Positions 35,012 to 43,187 of a DNA stretch of 64,000 bases are shown here, in pieces. Both the position numbers and the translations under genes were made by a program. The stretch's first letter is position 1; every line of letters starts with the position of its first letter. Origin of the DNA: CAVRGQ01 sp963720785 (GTDB lineage: Bacteria; Actinomycetota; Acidimicrobiia; IMCC26256; DASPTH01). The stretch lies in contig CAVRGQ010000008.1 in assembly GCA_963720785.1 (NCBI GenBank), positions 372,001 through 436,000 on the forward strand. The letters are read 5' to 3'. A model generated the notes under the pieces. The model ran no database searches, was not told the origin of the DNA, and saw nothing but the letters and a program-made list of their open reading frames with translations.

Positions 35012-35899
35012 ATGAATCTCCAGCAGCTGCGCTACCTCGTGAGCGCGGCCGACTGCGGCTCGTTCAGCGGAGCGGCGCGTGAGGAGCGCGTTTCACAGCC
35101 GGTGCTGTCCCGCGCCCTGCGCGCCCTCGAGCGTGAACTGGGCGTCGAGGTGTTCCGGCGGGAGGGGCGCCGGGTCGTCGTCACCGACGGCGGCGCTGCG
35201 GTCGTCACAGCCGCCCGGCGCGTGCTCGGGGCGGTCGACGAGTTGCACGCGACCGCCGCGCGCGAAGCCGCGCAGCGCGATCTCGTCGTGACCGCCACGC
35301 CGACGAACTCCACGCTGTTCGCGCCGATTCTCTCGGGGTTCATGGACCGCCACCCACACGTGCGGATGCGGCTCAGCCGCGCGCCCGACACCGAAGCCGT
35401 GTGCGCGATGGTCTCCGATCGCACCGCCGACCTCGGCTTCTGCGACGTCGAGACACACGAGCAGTTCGACGAACTGCTCCACGATCCTTTGTGGCGAGCG
35501 GAGGTCGTCCTGGTGTCGCCGGCGACGAGTGGGTTCCCGCCCGTGGTCCCCCGCTCCCGCCTCGCCGACCTCCCGCTGGTGCTCCCCACCCCGGAGAGCG
35601 GCCGGCGCGAGATGATCGAGGGCCTCGTGACCGATGCCGGCGGGCGCAAGCCGTCACCGGTGCTCGCCACCGACGAGCGCACGGCGTGGGTCACGTCGGC
35701 CCAGCACGGCATCGGCTCGTTCGTCACCTACCGGGCGATCGCGTCGACCCTCGACCAGGTGACGGTCAGCGCCCTGGATCCCCCGGTGCAGACCGAGATC
35801 GGGTTCGTGCACCGCCGCGACGGGCTCACCGCCGAGGGTCGCGCCGTCATCGAGCTGGCCCGCGAGATGGCGCCCCCACCAGGCTGCCAGGCTCTCTGA
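35012..35899 (+). CDS. LysR-family transcriptional regulator
   Basis: 295 residues. N-terminal HTH: MNLQQLRYLVSAADCGSFSG, then EERVSQPVLSRALRALEREL and FRREGRRVVVTDGG, all standard LysR features. The C-terminal effector-binding periplasmic-protein-like domain follows (LGFCDVETHEQFDELLHDPL, ERTAWVTSAQHGIGSFV). Divergent from the phosphatase across 126 bp and directly before a 2OG-oxygenase-like gene; LysR proteins often control the adjacent gene, so either is a candidate target (inference). The frame is open upstream of 35012, but the -10 box and HTH position fix the start. Confidence 0.92.
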   Translation: MNLQQLRYLVSAADCGSFSGAAREERVSQPVLSRALRALERELGVEVFRREGRRVVVTDGGAAVVTAARRVLGAVDELHATAAREAAQRDLVVTATPTNSTLFAPILSGFMDRHPHVRMRLSRAPDTEAVCAMVSDRTADLGFCDVETHEQFDELLHDPLWRAEVVLVSPATSGFPPVVPRSRLADLPLVLPTPESGRREMIEGLVTDAGGRKPSPVLATDERTAWVTSAQHGIGSFVTYRAIASTLDQVTVSALDPPVQTEIGFVHRRDGLTAEGRAVIELAREMAPPPGCQAL

Positions 35900-35986
35900 A
35901 CCTCCTGGCGGGACCGGGTGAGGCCCACCTTCGGGACCTTCGTCCCTTTCTCGGGAAGGTTGCCCACCGTCGGGAGGCCGGTTCCT

Positions 35987-35992
35987 TACACT
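35987..35992 (+). promoter_or_regulatory. -10 box TACACT for the 2OG-oxygenase-like gene
   Basis: Ends 7 nt before ATG 36000. Confidence 0.5.
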
Positions 35993-35999
35993 CGACGCC

Positions 36000-36698
36000 A
36001 TGGCCGTGACCCAGCTCAAGTCCCCGCACTGGTCGCAGGAGATCCCCCTCCACACCGACCACTACCGCATGGCGGCCCTCGCCGAGAAGGGCTTCGTCGC
36101 ACTGCGCGACCTCGACCCGCCCATCCCCGAGGAGGAGTTCACCTCCCTCGAGTACATGGACTGGAAGAGCGGCGGCGACACCAACTTCGCCCCCATCGCC
36201 ACCGCCGACGGCGAGCTCGACTGCCGCGGCTTCTGGAAGCCGGGCGAGGAGCGCGCCGACAAGGACGGCATCCTCACCTCCAACGCGGCGCGCTGCCCGA
36301 GCATCGCCGACTACGTGCGCTCCACCGGAGCCAACTTCGGCAGGGTGCGCGTGATCAAGCTCGAGCCGCAGGGCTACGACGAAGCGCTGCGCCACATGCA
36401 CCGCGACGACAACAACCGGTTCAACCCCGACGGCGAGGGCTGGGTCGTGCGGTCGTGGATCGAGCTCACCGACAACCCCGACAGCTTCATGTGTCTCATG
36501 GAGGTCGGCGACGACGGCATGCCCGACCCCACTACCGAGGTGCACCTGCCGCTGCACCGGGGCGCGCGCTTCGTGGTCGACACGCAGCGCCTGTGGCACG
36601 TGGTCGTGCACAACGGCACCGCGTCGCGCTACGCGCTCATCTCCAGCTTCGAGAGCACCCCCGACCTCGAACAGTGGATCGAGCGCGAGAAGGCCTGA
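36000..36698 (+). CDS. Putative Fe(II)/2-oxoglutarate-dependent oxygenase (AspH-like pattern)
   Basis: 232 residues. Not assigned to a named family with certainty. The C-terminal half has the order expected for an aspartyl/asparaginyl-hydroxylase-like jelly roll: HMHRDDNNRF (HxD), WVVRSWIELTDNP, VHLPLHRGARFVVDTQRLWH with the distal His, then VVHNGTASRYALISSFE with an Arg suited to bind 2OG. The N-terminal third (CRGFWKPGEERADKDGI) is unfamiliar. The gene stands alone after the LysR regulator, with its own leaderless promoter. Alternative: a non-catalytic cupin. Confidence 0.55.
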   Translation: MAVTQLKSPHWSQEIPLHTDHYRMAALAEKGFVALRDLDPPIPEEEFTSLEYMDWKSGGDTNFAPIATADGELDCRGFWKPGEERADKDGILTSNAARCPSIADYVRSTGANFGRVRVIKLEPQGYDEALRHMHRDDNNRFNPDGEGWVVRSWIELTDNPDSFMCLMEVGDDGMPDPTTEVHLPLHRGARFVVDTQRLWHVVVHNGTASRYALISSFESTPDLEQWIEREKA

Positions 36699-36707
36699 GC
36701 GACCAGC

Positions 36708-37157
36708 TCAGCCGACCGGCGCGCTGTGGTGGGCGACCATCGCCCAGCGCGCGTCCTGGCCGCCGGCACCGTCGTCGCGCACGAACACGTTGATCGCGGT
36801 GGCGCGTGCGCCGGCGAGGGGTGCGAGGTCGCCCTCGGCGACGGGTTCGTCGTCGACCGACTGGATGATGTTCTCGTCGAGCGTCACCCACGCGGTGTCA
36901 CCATGGATGTTCACCGCGTCGTCGGTGAGCACGAACTGGATGTAGCCGGTGTTGCGGAAGATCGCCGACCACGACGCCGCGACCTTCGCCCACCCGCGGA
37001 TGGTGGGCCAGCCCGGGTGCGTCACCGTGACGCGATCCGAGTGCTCCCACACGTCGGACATGGCGTCGAGGTCGCACGTCTCCAGCGCCGCGTAGAACGC
37101 GGCGTTGGCCGCGCGCACCGCTCCTTCGTCGGGCCCTTCGTGAGGCGATTCGGGCAC
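36708..37157 (-). CDS. SnoaL/NTF2-like protein
   Basis: 149 residues. Pattern of a SnoaL-like/DUF4440 fold: ALETCDLDAMSDVWEHSDRV, WPTIRGWAKVAASWSAIF, GDTAWVTLDENI and a C-terminal WAMVAHHSAPV strand. These cone-shaped domains are enzymes or small-ligand binders; the ligand here is unknown. GTG 37157 lies 7 bp after the stop of the F420 enzyme gene, with GAGGG upstream, so both are probably one operon. Confidence 0.8.
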   Translation of the reverse strand: MPESPHEGPDEGAVRAANAAFYAALETCDLDAMSDVWEHSDRVTVTHPGWPTIRGWAKVAASWSAIFRNTGYIQFVLTDDAVNIHGDTAWVTLDENIIQSVDDEPVAEGDLAPLAGARATAINVFVRDDGAGGQDARWAMVAHHSAPVG

Positions 37158-37164
37158 GCGGCCC

Positions 37165-38178
37165 TCAGGCCCGGCGCTTGAGGTCGGCGATGACGGCCGG
37201 CCAGAGCGTGGAGTCGTGCTCGTAGGGCGCGTCGAACGCGATGCGGTCGACGGTGCCGCCCCACCGGGCGAGGATCCCCGCGGCGAGCTCGTCGGGCGCG
37301 GCGATCACCGCGAAGGTGTCGAGCATCTCGTCGGTGACGAGATCGCCCATCGCGACCCACTCGCCCTGCTTCGACAGCTTGTTCATCTCGTCGCCGATCT
37401 CGCCCCAGCCGTGCTGCTCGAGCACGCCGCGGTAGCCGGGCGTGGAGCCGTAGAACGCGATCTGACGCTTGGTGCCGGTGCGGGCCTTCTCCCAGCTCTC
37501 GTCGTCGGTACCGGTGACGACGAACACGGGGTACGCGATCTCGAAGTCGGCGCGCGCCTTGCCGCCGCGCCCGAAGCCACGCTGCAGCGCGGGAAGGGTG
37601 ACGGCCTGCACGTAGTCGGCGGTGGTGAAGGGGTGCAGGATGATGCCGTCGGCGACCTCGCCGGCCACCTCGGTCATCTTGTCGCCCACCGCGGCAAGGG
37701 TGACCTTGGGCGCGCCGTGCGGGTTGGGGCCCGGGCTGAAGAACGGCGTCATCAGCGTGTGTGTGTAGAACTCGCCGCGGAAGTCGAGCTTCTCGCCGGT
37801 GTTCCACGAGTGCCAGATGGCGCGCAGCGCCAGGATGAACTCGCGGATGCGCGGCGCGGGGTGCGACCACGGCATCGAGAAGCGCCGCTCGATGTGCGGC
37901 TTGATCTGGCTGCCGAGGCCGAGGGTGAACCGGCCGTTGGTGGCGAACTGCAGGTCGTTGGCGGTGGCCGCCAGCGTCATCGGTGTGCGGGCGAACGCCA
38001 CCGCGATGGACGTGCCGAGCTCGAGGGTCGTGGTGACCCCGGCGGCGGCCGCGAGGGGCAGGAAGGGGTCGTGGCCGGTCTCGGCGGTGGCGGCGCCGTC
38101 GTAGCCGTCACGCTCGAGCTGCTGCGCCTGCGTGGCGACCTCCTCGAACGTGCCGTGGACCATTCCGTCGATCTTCAT
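37165..38178 (-). CDS. LLM-class F420-dependent oxidoreductase
   Basis: 337 residues. Luciferase-like TIM barrel: MKIDGMVHGTFEEVATQAQ, GYDGAATAETGHDPFLPL, FARTPMTLAATANDLQFATN, GRFTLGLGSQIKPHIERRFS, GRGGKARADFEIAYPVFVV. The GLGSQIKPHIERRF block is typical of the F420-dependent actinobacterial group. ATG 38178 was chosen because AGGTGAGG ends 6 nt upstream; ATG 38184 and GTG 38190 are possible. A TAGCGT box at 38223-38228 implies a 35-40 nt leader. Followed by the SnoaL-like gene. Confidence 0.85.
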   Translation of the reverse strand: MKIDGMVHGTFEEVATQAQQLERDGYDGAATAETGHDPFLPLAAAAGVTTTLELGTSIAVAFARTPMTLAATANDLQFATNGRFTLGLGSQIKPHIERRFSMPWSHPAPRIREFILALRAIWHSWNTGEKLDFRGEFYTHTLMTPFFSPGPNPHGAPKVTLAAVGDKMTEVAGEVADGIILHPFTTADYVQAVTLPALQRGFGRGGKARADFEIAYPVFVVTGTDDESWEKARTGTKRQIAFYGSTPGYRGVLEQHGWGEIGDEMNKLSKQGEWVAMGDLVTDEMLDTFAVIAAPDELAAGILARWGGTVDRIAFDAPYEHDSTLWPAVIADLKRRA

Positions 38179-38222
38179 CTGCATCCTCACCTGCGGCTGC
38201 TCGCGGCCCTTCGCGGCCCCGG

Positions 38223-38228
38223 ACGCTA
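38223..38228 (-). promoter_or_regulatory. -10 box TAGCGT for the F420 enzyme operon (leadered)
   Basis: Located about 45 nt upstream of ATG 38178 on the minus strand, with an AGGTGAGG ribosome-binding site in between. A leadered contrast to the leaderless neighbours. Confidence 0.45.
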
Positions 38229-38261
38229 CCTGCGGTCCCGGTTGCTGTCACACCCCGGGAG

Positions 38262-38267
38262 TACCGT
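38262..38267 (+). promoter_or_regulatory. -10 box TACCGT for the RecB-like gene
   Basis: Ends 6 nt before ATG 38274. Confidence 0.55.
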
Positions 38268-38273
38268 CTCCTC

Positions 38274-39149
38274 ATGGGCCTGGCACCTCCCCGATCGCTC
38301 TCACCGAGCTCCAGCTCGTCGTTCAAGCAGTGCCCCCTCGCGTTCAAGTTCTCCTATCTCGACCGGCTGCCCGAGCCGCCCTCGGTGTGGACGTCGAAGG
38401 GCACGCTGGTGCACCGGGCGTTGGAGCTCCTCCTCGACCGCCCACCCGACGAGCGCACCCCCGATGCCGGGCAGGCGGATCTCGCGCAGGCCCGGGTGGA
38501 GCTCGCACCCCATCCTGACTTCGCCGACCTCCAGCTGAGCGACGACGAGTGGGAGGCCTTCGACCGCGACTCCGCGAAGCTCGTCGAGAAGTACTTCCTG
38601 CTCGAGGACCCGCGCACCGTGCGCCCGATCGGCCTGGAGCTGAAGCTCGAAGCCGCATTGCAGGGCTCCGGCACCGAGGCCGGCTCTCACGGCTTGGGCG
38701 GCGCGGTGCGGCTGCGCGGCATCATCGACCGCCTCGAGCTCGACGAGAACGGTGAGTTCGTCGTCACCGACTACAAGACGGGCTCCGTGCCGTCGGAGTT
38801 CTTCGAGGCCAAGAGCCTGAGCGGCGTGCACATGTACGCGCTGTTGTGCGAGCGCATGCTCGGGCGTCGTCCCGCACGGGTGCAGCTCTACTACCTGTCG
38901 AAGCCCGAGGCGATCATCGCCACCCCCACCGACCAGTCCATCCGGGGGGTGGAGCGCCGCACCACCGCGCTCTACCAGGCGATCCGCTCGGCGTGCGAGC
39001 GCGACGACTTCCGGCCCAAGCCCGGGCGTCTCTGCGACTTCTGCACGTTCAAGCCCTACTGCCCCTCGCACGGCGGCGACCCACTCCAGGCCGAAGAGCT
39101 GCGGGGCCCGGGCACGATGGTGTCCGCCCCGCTCCCCCTCGGCGCCTGA
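38274..39149 (+). CDS. RecB-like PD-(D/E)XK nuclease with Fe-S cluster Cys
   Basis: 291 residues. N-terminal SLSPSSSSSFKQCPLAFKFSY, then GTLVHRALELLL, the active site RGIIDRLELDENG and EFVVTDYKTG (Asp, then Asp and Lys), and the Gln-type motif region HMYALLCERML. C-terminal Cys (SACERDD, then LCDFCTFKPYC) give a C-x14-C-x2-C-x5-C iron-sulphur staple typical of AddB/RecB-type nucleases. A stand-alone RecB-family exonuclease, common in actinobacteria. Single gene with its own leaderless promoter. Confidence 0.88.
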   Translation: MGLAPPRSLSPSSSSSFKQCPLAFKFSYLDRLPEPPSVWTSKGTLVHRALELLLDRPPDERTPDAGQADLAQARVELAPHPDFADLQLSDDEWEAFDRDSAKLVEKYFLLEDPRTVRPIGLELKLEAALQGSGTEAGSHGLGGAVRLRGIIDRLELDENGEFVVTDYKTGSVPSEFFEAKSLSGVHMYALLCERMLGRRPARVQLYYLSKPEAIIATPTDQSIRGVERRTTALYQAIRSACERDDFRPKPGRLCDFCTFKPYCPSHGGDPLQAEELRGPGTMVSAPLPLGA

Positions 39150-39205
39150 CGCGGCCGCGCCGCTCCGCCCCTCCAGCCAGGCCGTGACCGCCCGATGACC
39201 ACCCG

Positions 39206-40774
39206 ATGACCACCCGCGACACCACCCGCGCGATGCGGCGGGCGCGTCGGCGCCACTACGTGTCGGAGAGCGACTGGGTCGACTCCCTCTACAAGGCGTA
39301 CCTCACCGTGCTGCTCACGGGCGTCGCGCTCTTCTACCTGACCGTCGCGTTCGAGGGCACCCGCGCCACCGCGTCGTCCATCACCGACGTCACCCACACC
39401 GGGGTCGCGATCCTGGGGCTCGCGGTCGCGCTGCTCGTGCTGCTCGGCCTGCGGTCGGGTTCACGCGGCGGCCCGCTCGCCCCCGACGCCGCCGACGTCG
39501 CCTACCTGCTCCTCGCGCCGATCCCGCGCGCCGAGGTGCTCCGCGCCGCGGCGTTCCGTCAGGTGCGCGGCGTCATCCTCGTGCCCGCGCTCGCGGGCGG
39601 CGTCGCCGGGAGTGTCGCGTCGGGCACGTTCGGCGGCGAGCGCGTCGAGTGGATCGCCACCGGCGTCGCGTTCGCAGTGCTCACCGCACTGACGGTGTGG
39701 GGCGCCGCGCTGGTGGTCTCGGGCACGCGCACCGGCGTCCGCACCGCCAACGTCGTCGGGCTGGCGCTCGTGATCTGGTCGGCGATCGACGTCGCCCTCG
39801 GCTCCGCCACGTCGCCCACCGCGCAGATCGCCCGCATCGCCGTGCTCCCGTTGACCACGTCGCCACTTGCCGGCGTCGGCGCGCTGATCGCGCTCGGCGT
39901 CGTCGCGGTGGGCCTCACGGTCGTCGGTGGCGTCTCCCTCGAGGCACTGCGCCGGCGCGCCCACCTCCTCGGGGAGCTGCGGTTCGCGGCCACGCTCCAG
40001 GACATGCGCTCGGTCATCGTCGTGCACCGCGAGCTCGCGCAGGACCTGCCCCGCAGCCGCCCGTGGTGGAACGCCGGTGGGCTCGGCCGCGGCCGCGGCG
40101 GCACCACCGGCGCGTGCTGGGAGCGCGACTGGCGGGGTATCGCGCGCTGGCCGCTCAGCCGCTTCGCACGCGTCGTCGCGCTCGCAGTGGTCGCGGGGAT
40201 CGCGACGGCCGGCATCCTCGACGGCACCTACGCGTTCGTGCTGCTCGCCGGACTGCTCGTCTACGTAGTCGGCATCGACGCGGTGGAAGGCCTCGCCCAG
40301 GAGTCCGACCACGCGGTGCGCCCGCAGCAGTACCCACGCCGCTGGGCCGATCTCGCGCAGGCCCACCTCTTCGCCCCCGCCGCGTTGCTGGTCGGGCTCG
40401 GCGTCTTCGGCGTGGTCGCGTGCTGGCTCGTCGGCGGCAGCACCGACTCGCTGGCAGTGGCCGCCATCATCCTCGTGCCGGTCGCGATCGCCGGCACGGT
40501 GGGCGCCGCGCTCTCGGTGGTGCTCGGCGCCCCGCCGCCCACCCTGTTCCTCGACATCGGCTTCCCCGAGTTCACCACGCTCTTCCTCATCATCCGCCAG
40601 ACCATCGCCCCGCTCGTGGTCGTCGCCGGGTTCGTGCCCGCCGCGCTGGCGTACCAGGCCACCACCGAGGGGAAGTCGCCGGCGGGCAGTGCCTTCGTCG
40701 GCCTCGCCGTGCCGGTGATCGTCCTCGCCGGCGCCCACAGCTACCTCCGATCCCGGAAGACGGTGCACTCGTGA
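39206..40774 (+). CDS. Putative ABC exporter membrane subunit
   Basis: 522 residues with about 10-12 hydrophobic helices (AYLTVLLTGVALFYLTV, GVAILGLAVALLVLLGL, IALGVVAVGLTVVGGV, AHLFAPAALLVGLGVFGVVA, LVVVAGFVPAALAYQA). The middle holds a long cytoplasmic loop (DMRSVIVVHRELAQDLPRS) as in ABC-2-like exporters of the DUF6297 kind (inference). GTGA overlap with the following ATPase gene supports one transporter. ATG 39206 follows a duplicated CCCGATGACCA; the first ATG (39195) hits a stop at once. Confidence 0.7.
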   Translation: MTTRDTTRAMRRARRRHYVSESDWVDSLYKAYLTVLLTGVALFYLTVAFEGTRATASSITDVTHTGVAILGLAVALLVLLGLRSGSRGGPLAPDAADVAYLLLAPIPRAEVLRAAAFRQVRGVILVPALAGGVAGSVASGTFGGERVEWIATGVAFAVLTALTVWGAALVVSGTRTGVRTANVVGLALVIWSAIDVALGSATSPTAQIARIAVLPLTTSPLAGVGALIALGVVAVGLTVVGGVSLEALRRRAHLLGELRFAATLQDMRSVIVVHRELAQDLPRSRPWWNAGGLGRGRGGTTGACWERDWRGIARWPLSRFARVVALAVVAGIATAGILDGTYAFVLLAGLLVYVVGIDAVEGLAQESDHAVRPQQYPRRWADLAQAHLFAPAALLVGLGVFGVVACWLVGGSTDSLAVAAIILVPVAIAGTVGAALSVVLGAPPPTLFLDIGFPEFTTLFLIIRQTIAPLVVVAGFVPAALAYQATTEGKSPAGSAFVGLAVPVIVLAGAHSYLRSRKTVHS

Positions 40775-41483
40775 CCGACCCCGACGAAACCTCCGACCCC
40801 GCCGAGCCCACCGAGCCCGCCTTCGTCGTCGAACGGCTCACCAAGACCTACGGCGAACGCGTCGCCCTCGACCACGTCGGCTTCGCGATCGACCGCGGCG
40901 AGCTCGTCGCGCTGGTCGGCCCCAACGGCGCAGGCAAGTCCACGTTGCTGCAGCTCGCGGTCGGCCTCCTCGAACCCACCGACGGCGAGGTGCGCATCGA
41001 GGGCGCGCCCGCAGGATCCATCGACGCTCGCGTGATGTGCTCCTTCATCTCCGACCAGCCGTCGCTCTACGACGACCTCAGCGTGAACGAACACATCGAG
41101 TACGTCGCCCGGCTCCACGACCTCCCCGGTCGGCCGGAGACCGCCGACGCGCTCGTCGAGCTGCTCAACCTCGAGGGCCGGGCCGACGATCTCCCGCGCG
41201 GTTCAGCCGCGGCCTCCGTCAGAAGACCGCGATCGTGCTCGCCCTCATCCGGCCGTTCTCGGTGCTGCTGGTCGACGAACCCTTCGTGGGGCTCGACCCC
41301 GCGGGGCAGCAGTCGCTCACGGAGCTGCTCGTCGCCGCCCGCGAGGCCGGCGCCGCGGTGGTCGTCGCCACCCACCAGCTGGGGTTCCTGGAGCAGGCCA
41401 GCCGGTGCATCGCACTGCGCGACGGCGCGGTGGCCTACGACGGCGTGGTCGACCGGGCCGTCATCGACACCTTCCTGGAGTAG
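40771..41483 (+). CDS. ABC transporter ATP-binding protein (one frameshift)
   Basis: About 237 residues. Walker A LVGPNGAGKSTLLQL, Q-loop region CSFISDQPSLYDDLSV, signature FSRGLRQKTAI (LSGGQ position), Walker B VLLVDEPFVGLDP and H-loop VVVATHQLGFLEQ. The frame changes at about 41207, where one G is missing (CCCGCGCGG for CCCGGCGCGG), just before the signature motif. GTG 40771 overlaps the permease stop by 4 bp. Energises the exporter encoded upstream; cargo unknown. Confidence 0.9.
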
Positions 41484-41513
41484 CGGCCCGGAGTAGCGGC
41501 CTGGAGTAGGCCT
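41477..41513. repeat. Three 11-13 bp tandem units over the ABC gene stop codon
   Basis: GGAGTAGCGGCCC (41477-41489), GGAGTAGCGGCCT (41490-41502), GGAGTAGGCCT (41503-41513). Each unit repeats the TAG stop. Confidence 0.7.
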
Positions 41514-41550
41514 TGGAGGAGCGCCGGGCTCGGCGTGCGCCGGGCCCCGG

Positions 41551-41556
41551 TAGCCT
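41551..41556 (+). promoter_or_regulatory. -10 box TAGCCT for the PAP2 gene
   Basis: Ends 7 nt before ATG 41564. Confidence 0.55.
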
Positions 41557-41563
41557 GCTTGCG

Positions 41564-42127
41564 ATGGCAAGGGCCCCGATGGCGAAGTTCATGGAGAGCG
41601 GGTTCGCGACGCGGGTCCACGCGCTCGACCAGCGGATCGACACCTGGGTCGACCGGGTACGGGGTCCCGTCCTCGACCCGCTGTTCTACGGGCTGTCGAG
41701 CGCGGCCGACCACGGACTGCTGTGGCTGGCGATCGGCGCGGTGAAGGCGGCCCACGAGGGCGACCCGGTGGTCGGGCTCAAACTCGGCGCCGCGATGGGC
41801 ATCGAGTCGGCGCTCACCAACGGTCCGATCAAGATGATGTTCCGCCGGGTGCGCCCCGCCGAGGACACGCCGCCCGAGGAGCCACTCCCCTACGGCATGC
41901 ACCGGCCCCGCACCAGCTCGTTCCCGTCGGGGCACGCCACCTCCGCGTTCACCGCGGCGATGCTGCTCGCCGACTCGCCGCTCGCGCCGGCCTATTTCGC
42001 GCTCGCCGTCGCCGTGGCGTCGAGCCGGGTGTACACGAAGATGCACCACACCTCCGACATCGCCGTCGGCGCGCTGCTCGGTATCGGAATGGGCGCGGTC
42101 GCCCGGCGGTTCATCTCTCTCGACTAG
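41564..42127 (+). CDS. PAP2-family phosphatase
   Basis: 187 residues. Carries the three acid-phosphatase motifs: KMMFRRVRP (KxxxxxxRP), SSFPSGHATSA (PSGH) and SRVYTKMHHTSDIAVG (SRxxxxxHxxxD). Several hydrophobic helices (LLADSPLAPAYFALAVAVA, IAVGALLGIGMGAVA) place it in the membrane. Likely dephosphorylates a lipid phosphate or polyprenyl pyrophosphate. ATG 41564 follows TAGCCT by 7 nt. Confidence 0.88.
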   Translation: MARAPMAKFMESGFATRVHALDQRIDTWVDRVRGPVLDPLFYGLSSAADHGLLWLAIGAVKAAHEGDPVVGLKLGAAMGIESALTNGPIKMMFRRVRPAEDTPPEEPLPYGMHRPRTSSFPSGHATSAFTAAMLLADSPLAPAYFALAVAVASSRVYTKMHHTSDIAVGALLGIGMGAVARRFISLD

Positions 42128-42171
42128 CCACGCTCGCATCCCCCACCGCCCCTCCGGGCAGGAGGCACCCC

Positions 42172-42762
42172 ATGCCGCGCACCATCGCCGTCACGTTCGA
42201 CTACCGCTGCCCGTTCGCCTACAACGGCAACGCGGCGGTGGTGCAGGCCGTGCGCGACGCGGCGTTCCCCGACGTCGAGTTCCGCTTCGTGCCGTTCTCG
42301 CTCGACCAGGCGCACGTGGAAGAGGGCGAGACCCCGGTGTGGGACCGCGCTCCCGACCAACGCGGGTCGGGCGTGCGCGCGCTGCTCTACGGCATCGCGC
42401 TGCGCGAGCGTCACCCCGAGCAGTTCGCCGACGCGCACCTTGCGCTGTTCGCGCAGCGTCACGATCACGGCAAGCGGTTCGAGGAGGACGTGCTGCGCGA
42501 AGCGGTCGCGTCGGTGGGCCTCGACGCCGACGTCGTGGCCGAGGAGGCCTCGAGCACCGAGGCGCTCGAGATCCTCGCCAACGAGCACACCGAAGCGGTG
42601 TCGCGCTGGGACGTGTTCGGCGTGCCGACCTACATCGAGGGCGAGGAAGCCGTGTTCGTGCGCTTCATGGAGCGCGGCCGCGTCGACGACCTCGAGCAGG
42701 TGCTCAGCATGCTGCAGTGGACGCGCCTCAACGAGTTCAAGCGCACTCGCATCGAGCGCTGA
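42172..42762 (+). CDS. DsbA-family (FrnE-like) thiol oxidoreductase-fold protein
   Basis: 196 residues. Thioredoxin-like DsbA fold: ITVTFDYRCPF-type start (TFDYRCPFAYNGNAAVV), helical insert (LRERHPEQFADAHLALFAQ), cis-Pro strand WDVFGVPTYIEGEEAVF. Only one Cys of the usual CPxC is present (RCPFAYN), so isomerase-like or ligand-binding use is more likely than disulphide exchange. No signal peptide, so cytoplasmic. ATG 42172 has AGGAGG 6 nt upstream. Its stop abuts that of the facing gene (TGATCA). Confidence 0.8.
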   Translation: MPRTIAVTFDYRCPFAYNGNAAVVQAVRDAAFPDVEFRFVPFSLDQAHVEEGETPVWDRAPDQRGSGVRALLYGIALRERHPEQFADAHLALFAQRHDHGKRFEEDVLREAVASVGLDADVVAEEASSTEALEILANEHTEAVSRWDVFGVPTYIEGEEAVFVRFMERGRVDDLEQVLSMLQWTRLNEFKRTRIER

Positions 42763-43113
42763 TCAGCGCGGGAGCGTCGTACGGGAACCGAAGGCGTCGG
42801 ACCACTCGTCGAAGCCGGGATCGATCCAGCCGCGGTGGCCACACGCGCCGGTGAGGTCGCGCACGTAGAGGTGCAGGGTGGGCGCCTCGTCGGCCAGCTC
42901 CACCAGCTCCTCCGCCCGCGAGAACGGCGGGGAGTCGTCGAGCAGGTCGACCAGGGCGACGACGGTGAGGATCCGGCTGCGACACCGCGGGCAGGCCGAC
43001 ACCGTGGCGCCGTCGAGGCCGCCGGTGAGCGCGAACAGGTGGTCGGCCTCTTCGGCGTCGAGGACCAGGCGTTCGCCGTCGTCGTCGACGAGCTCGAGCG
43101 CAGGGATGCTCAC
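42763..43113 (-). CDS. Small protein with CxxC motif, unknown function
   Basis: Not recognised. 116 residues, acidic. CPRCRSRIL in the middle and a later Cys-His (TGACGHRGW) could bind zinc. Other visible parts: ELVDDDGERLVLDAEEADHL and APTLHLYVRDL. GTG 43113 lies 9 nt after TAGCTT. Stop directly abuts the DsbA-like stop on the other strand. Confidence 0.6.
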   Translation of the reverse strand: MSIPALELVDDDGERLVLDAEEADHLFALTGGLDGATVSACPRCRSRILTVVALVDLLDDSPPFSRAEELVELADEAPTLHLYVRDLTGACGHRGWIDPGFDEWSDAFGSRTTLPR

Positions 43114-43122
43114 AGGCGCGGC

Positions 43123-43128
43123 AAGCTA
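43123..43128 (-). promoter_or_regulatory. -10 box TAGCTT for the CxxC protein
   Basis: Ends 9 nt before GTG 43113 on the minus strand. Confidence 0.45.
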
Positions 43129-43175
43129 GCGCCCCGCACGGTATCGCCGTCGGTCCGGTGTTCCGGCGTGCCGGG

Positions 43176-43181
43176 TACCCT
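43176..43181 (+). promoter_or_regulatory. -10 box TACCCT for the quinone oxidoreductase gene
   Basis: Ends 6 nt before ATG 43188. Confidence 0.55.
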
Positions 43182-43187
43182 CCGCCC

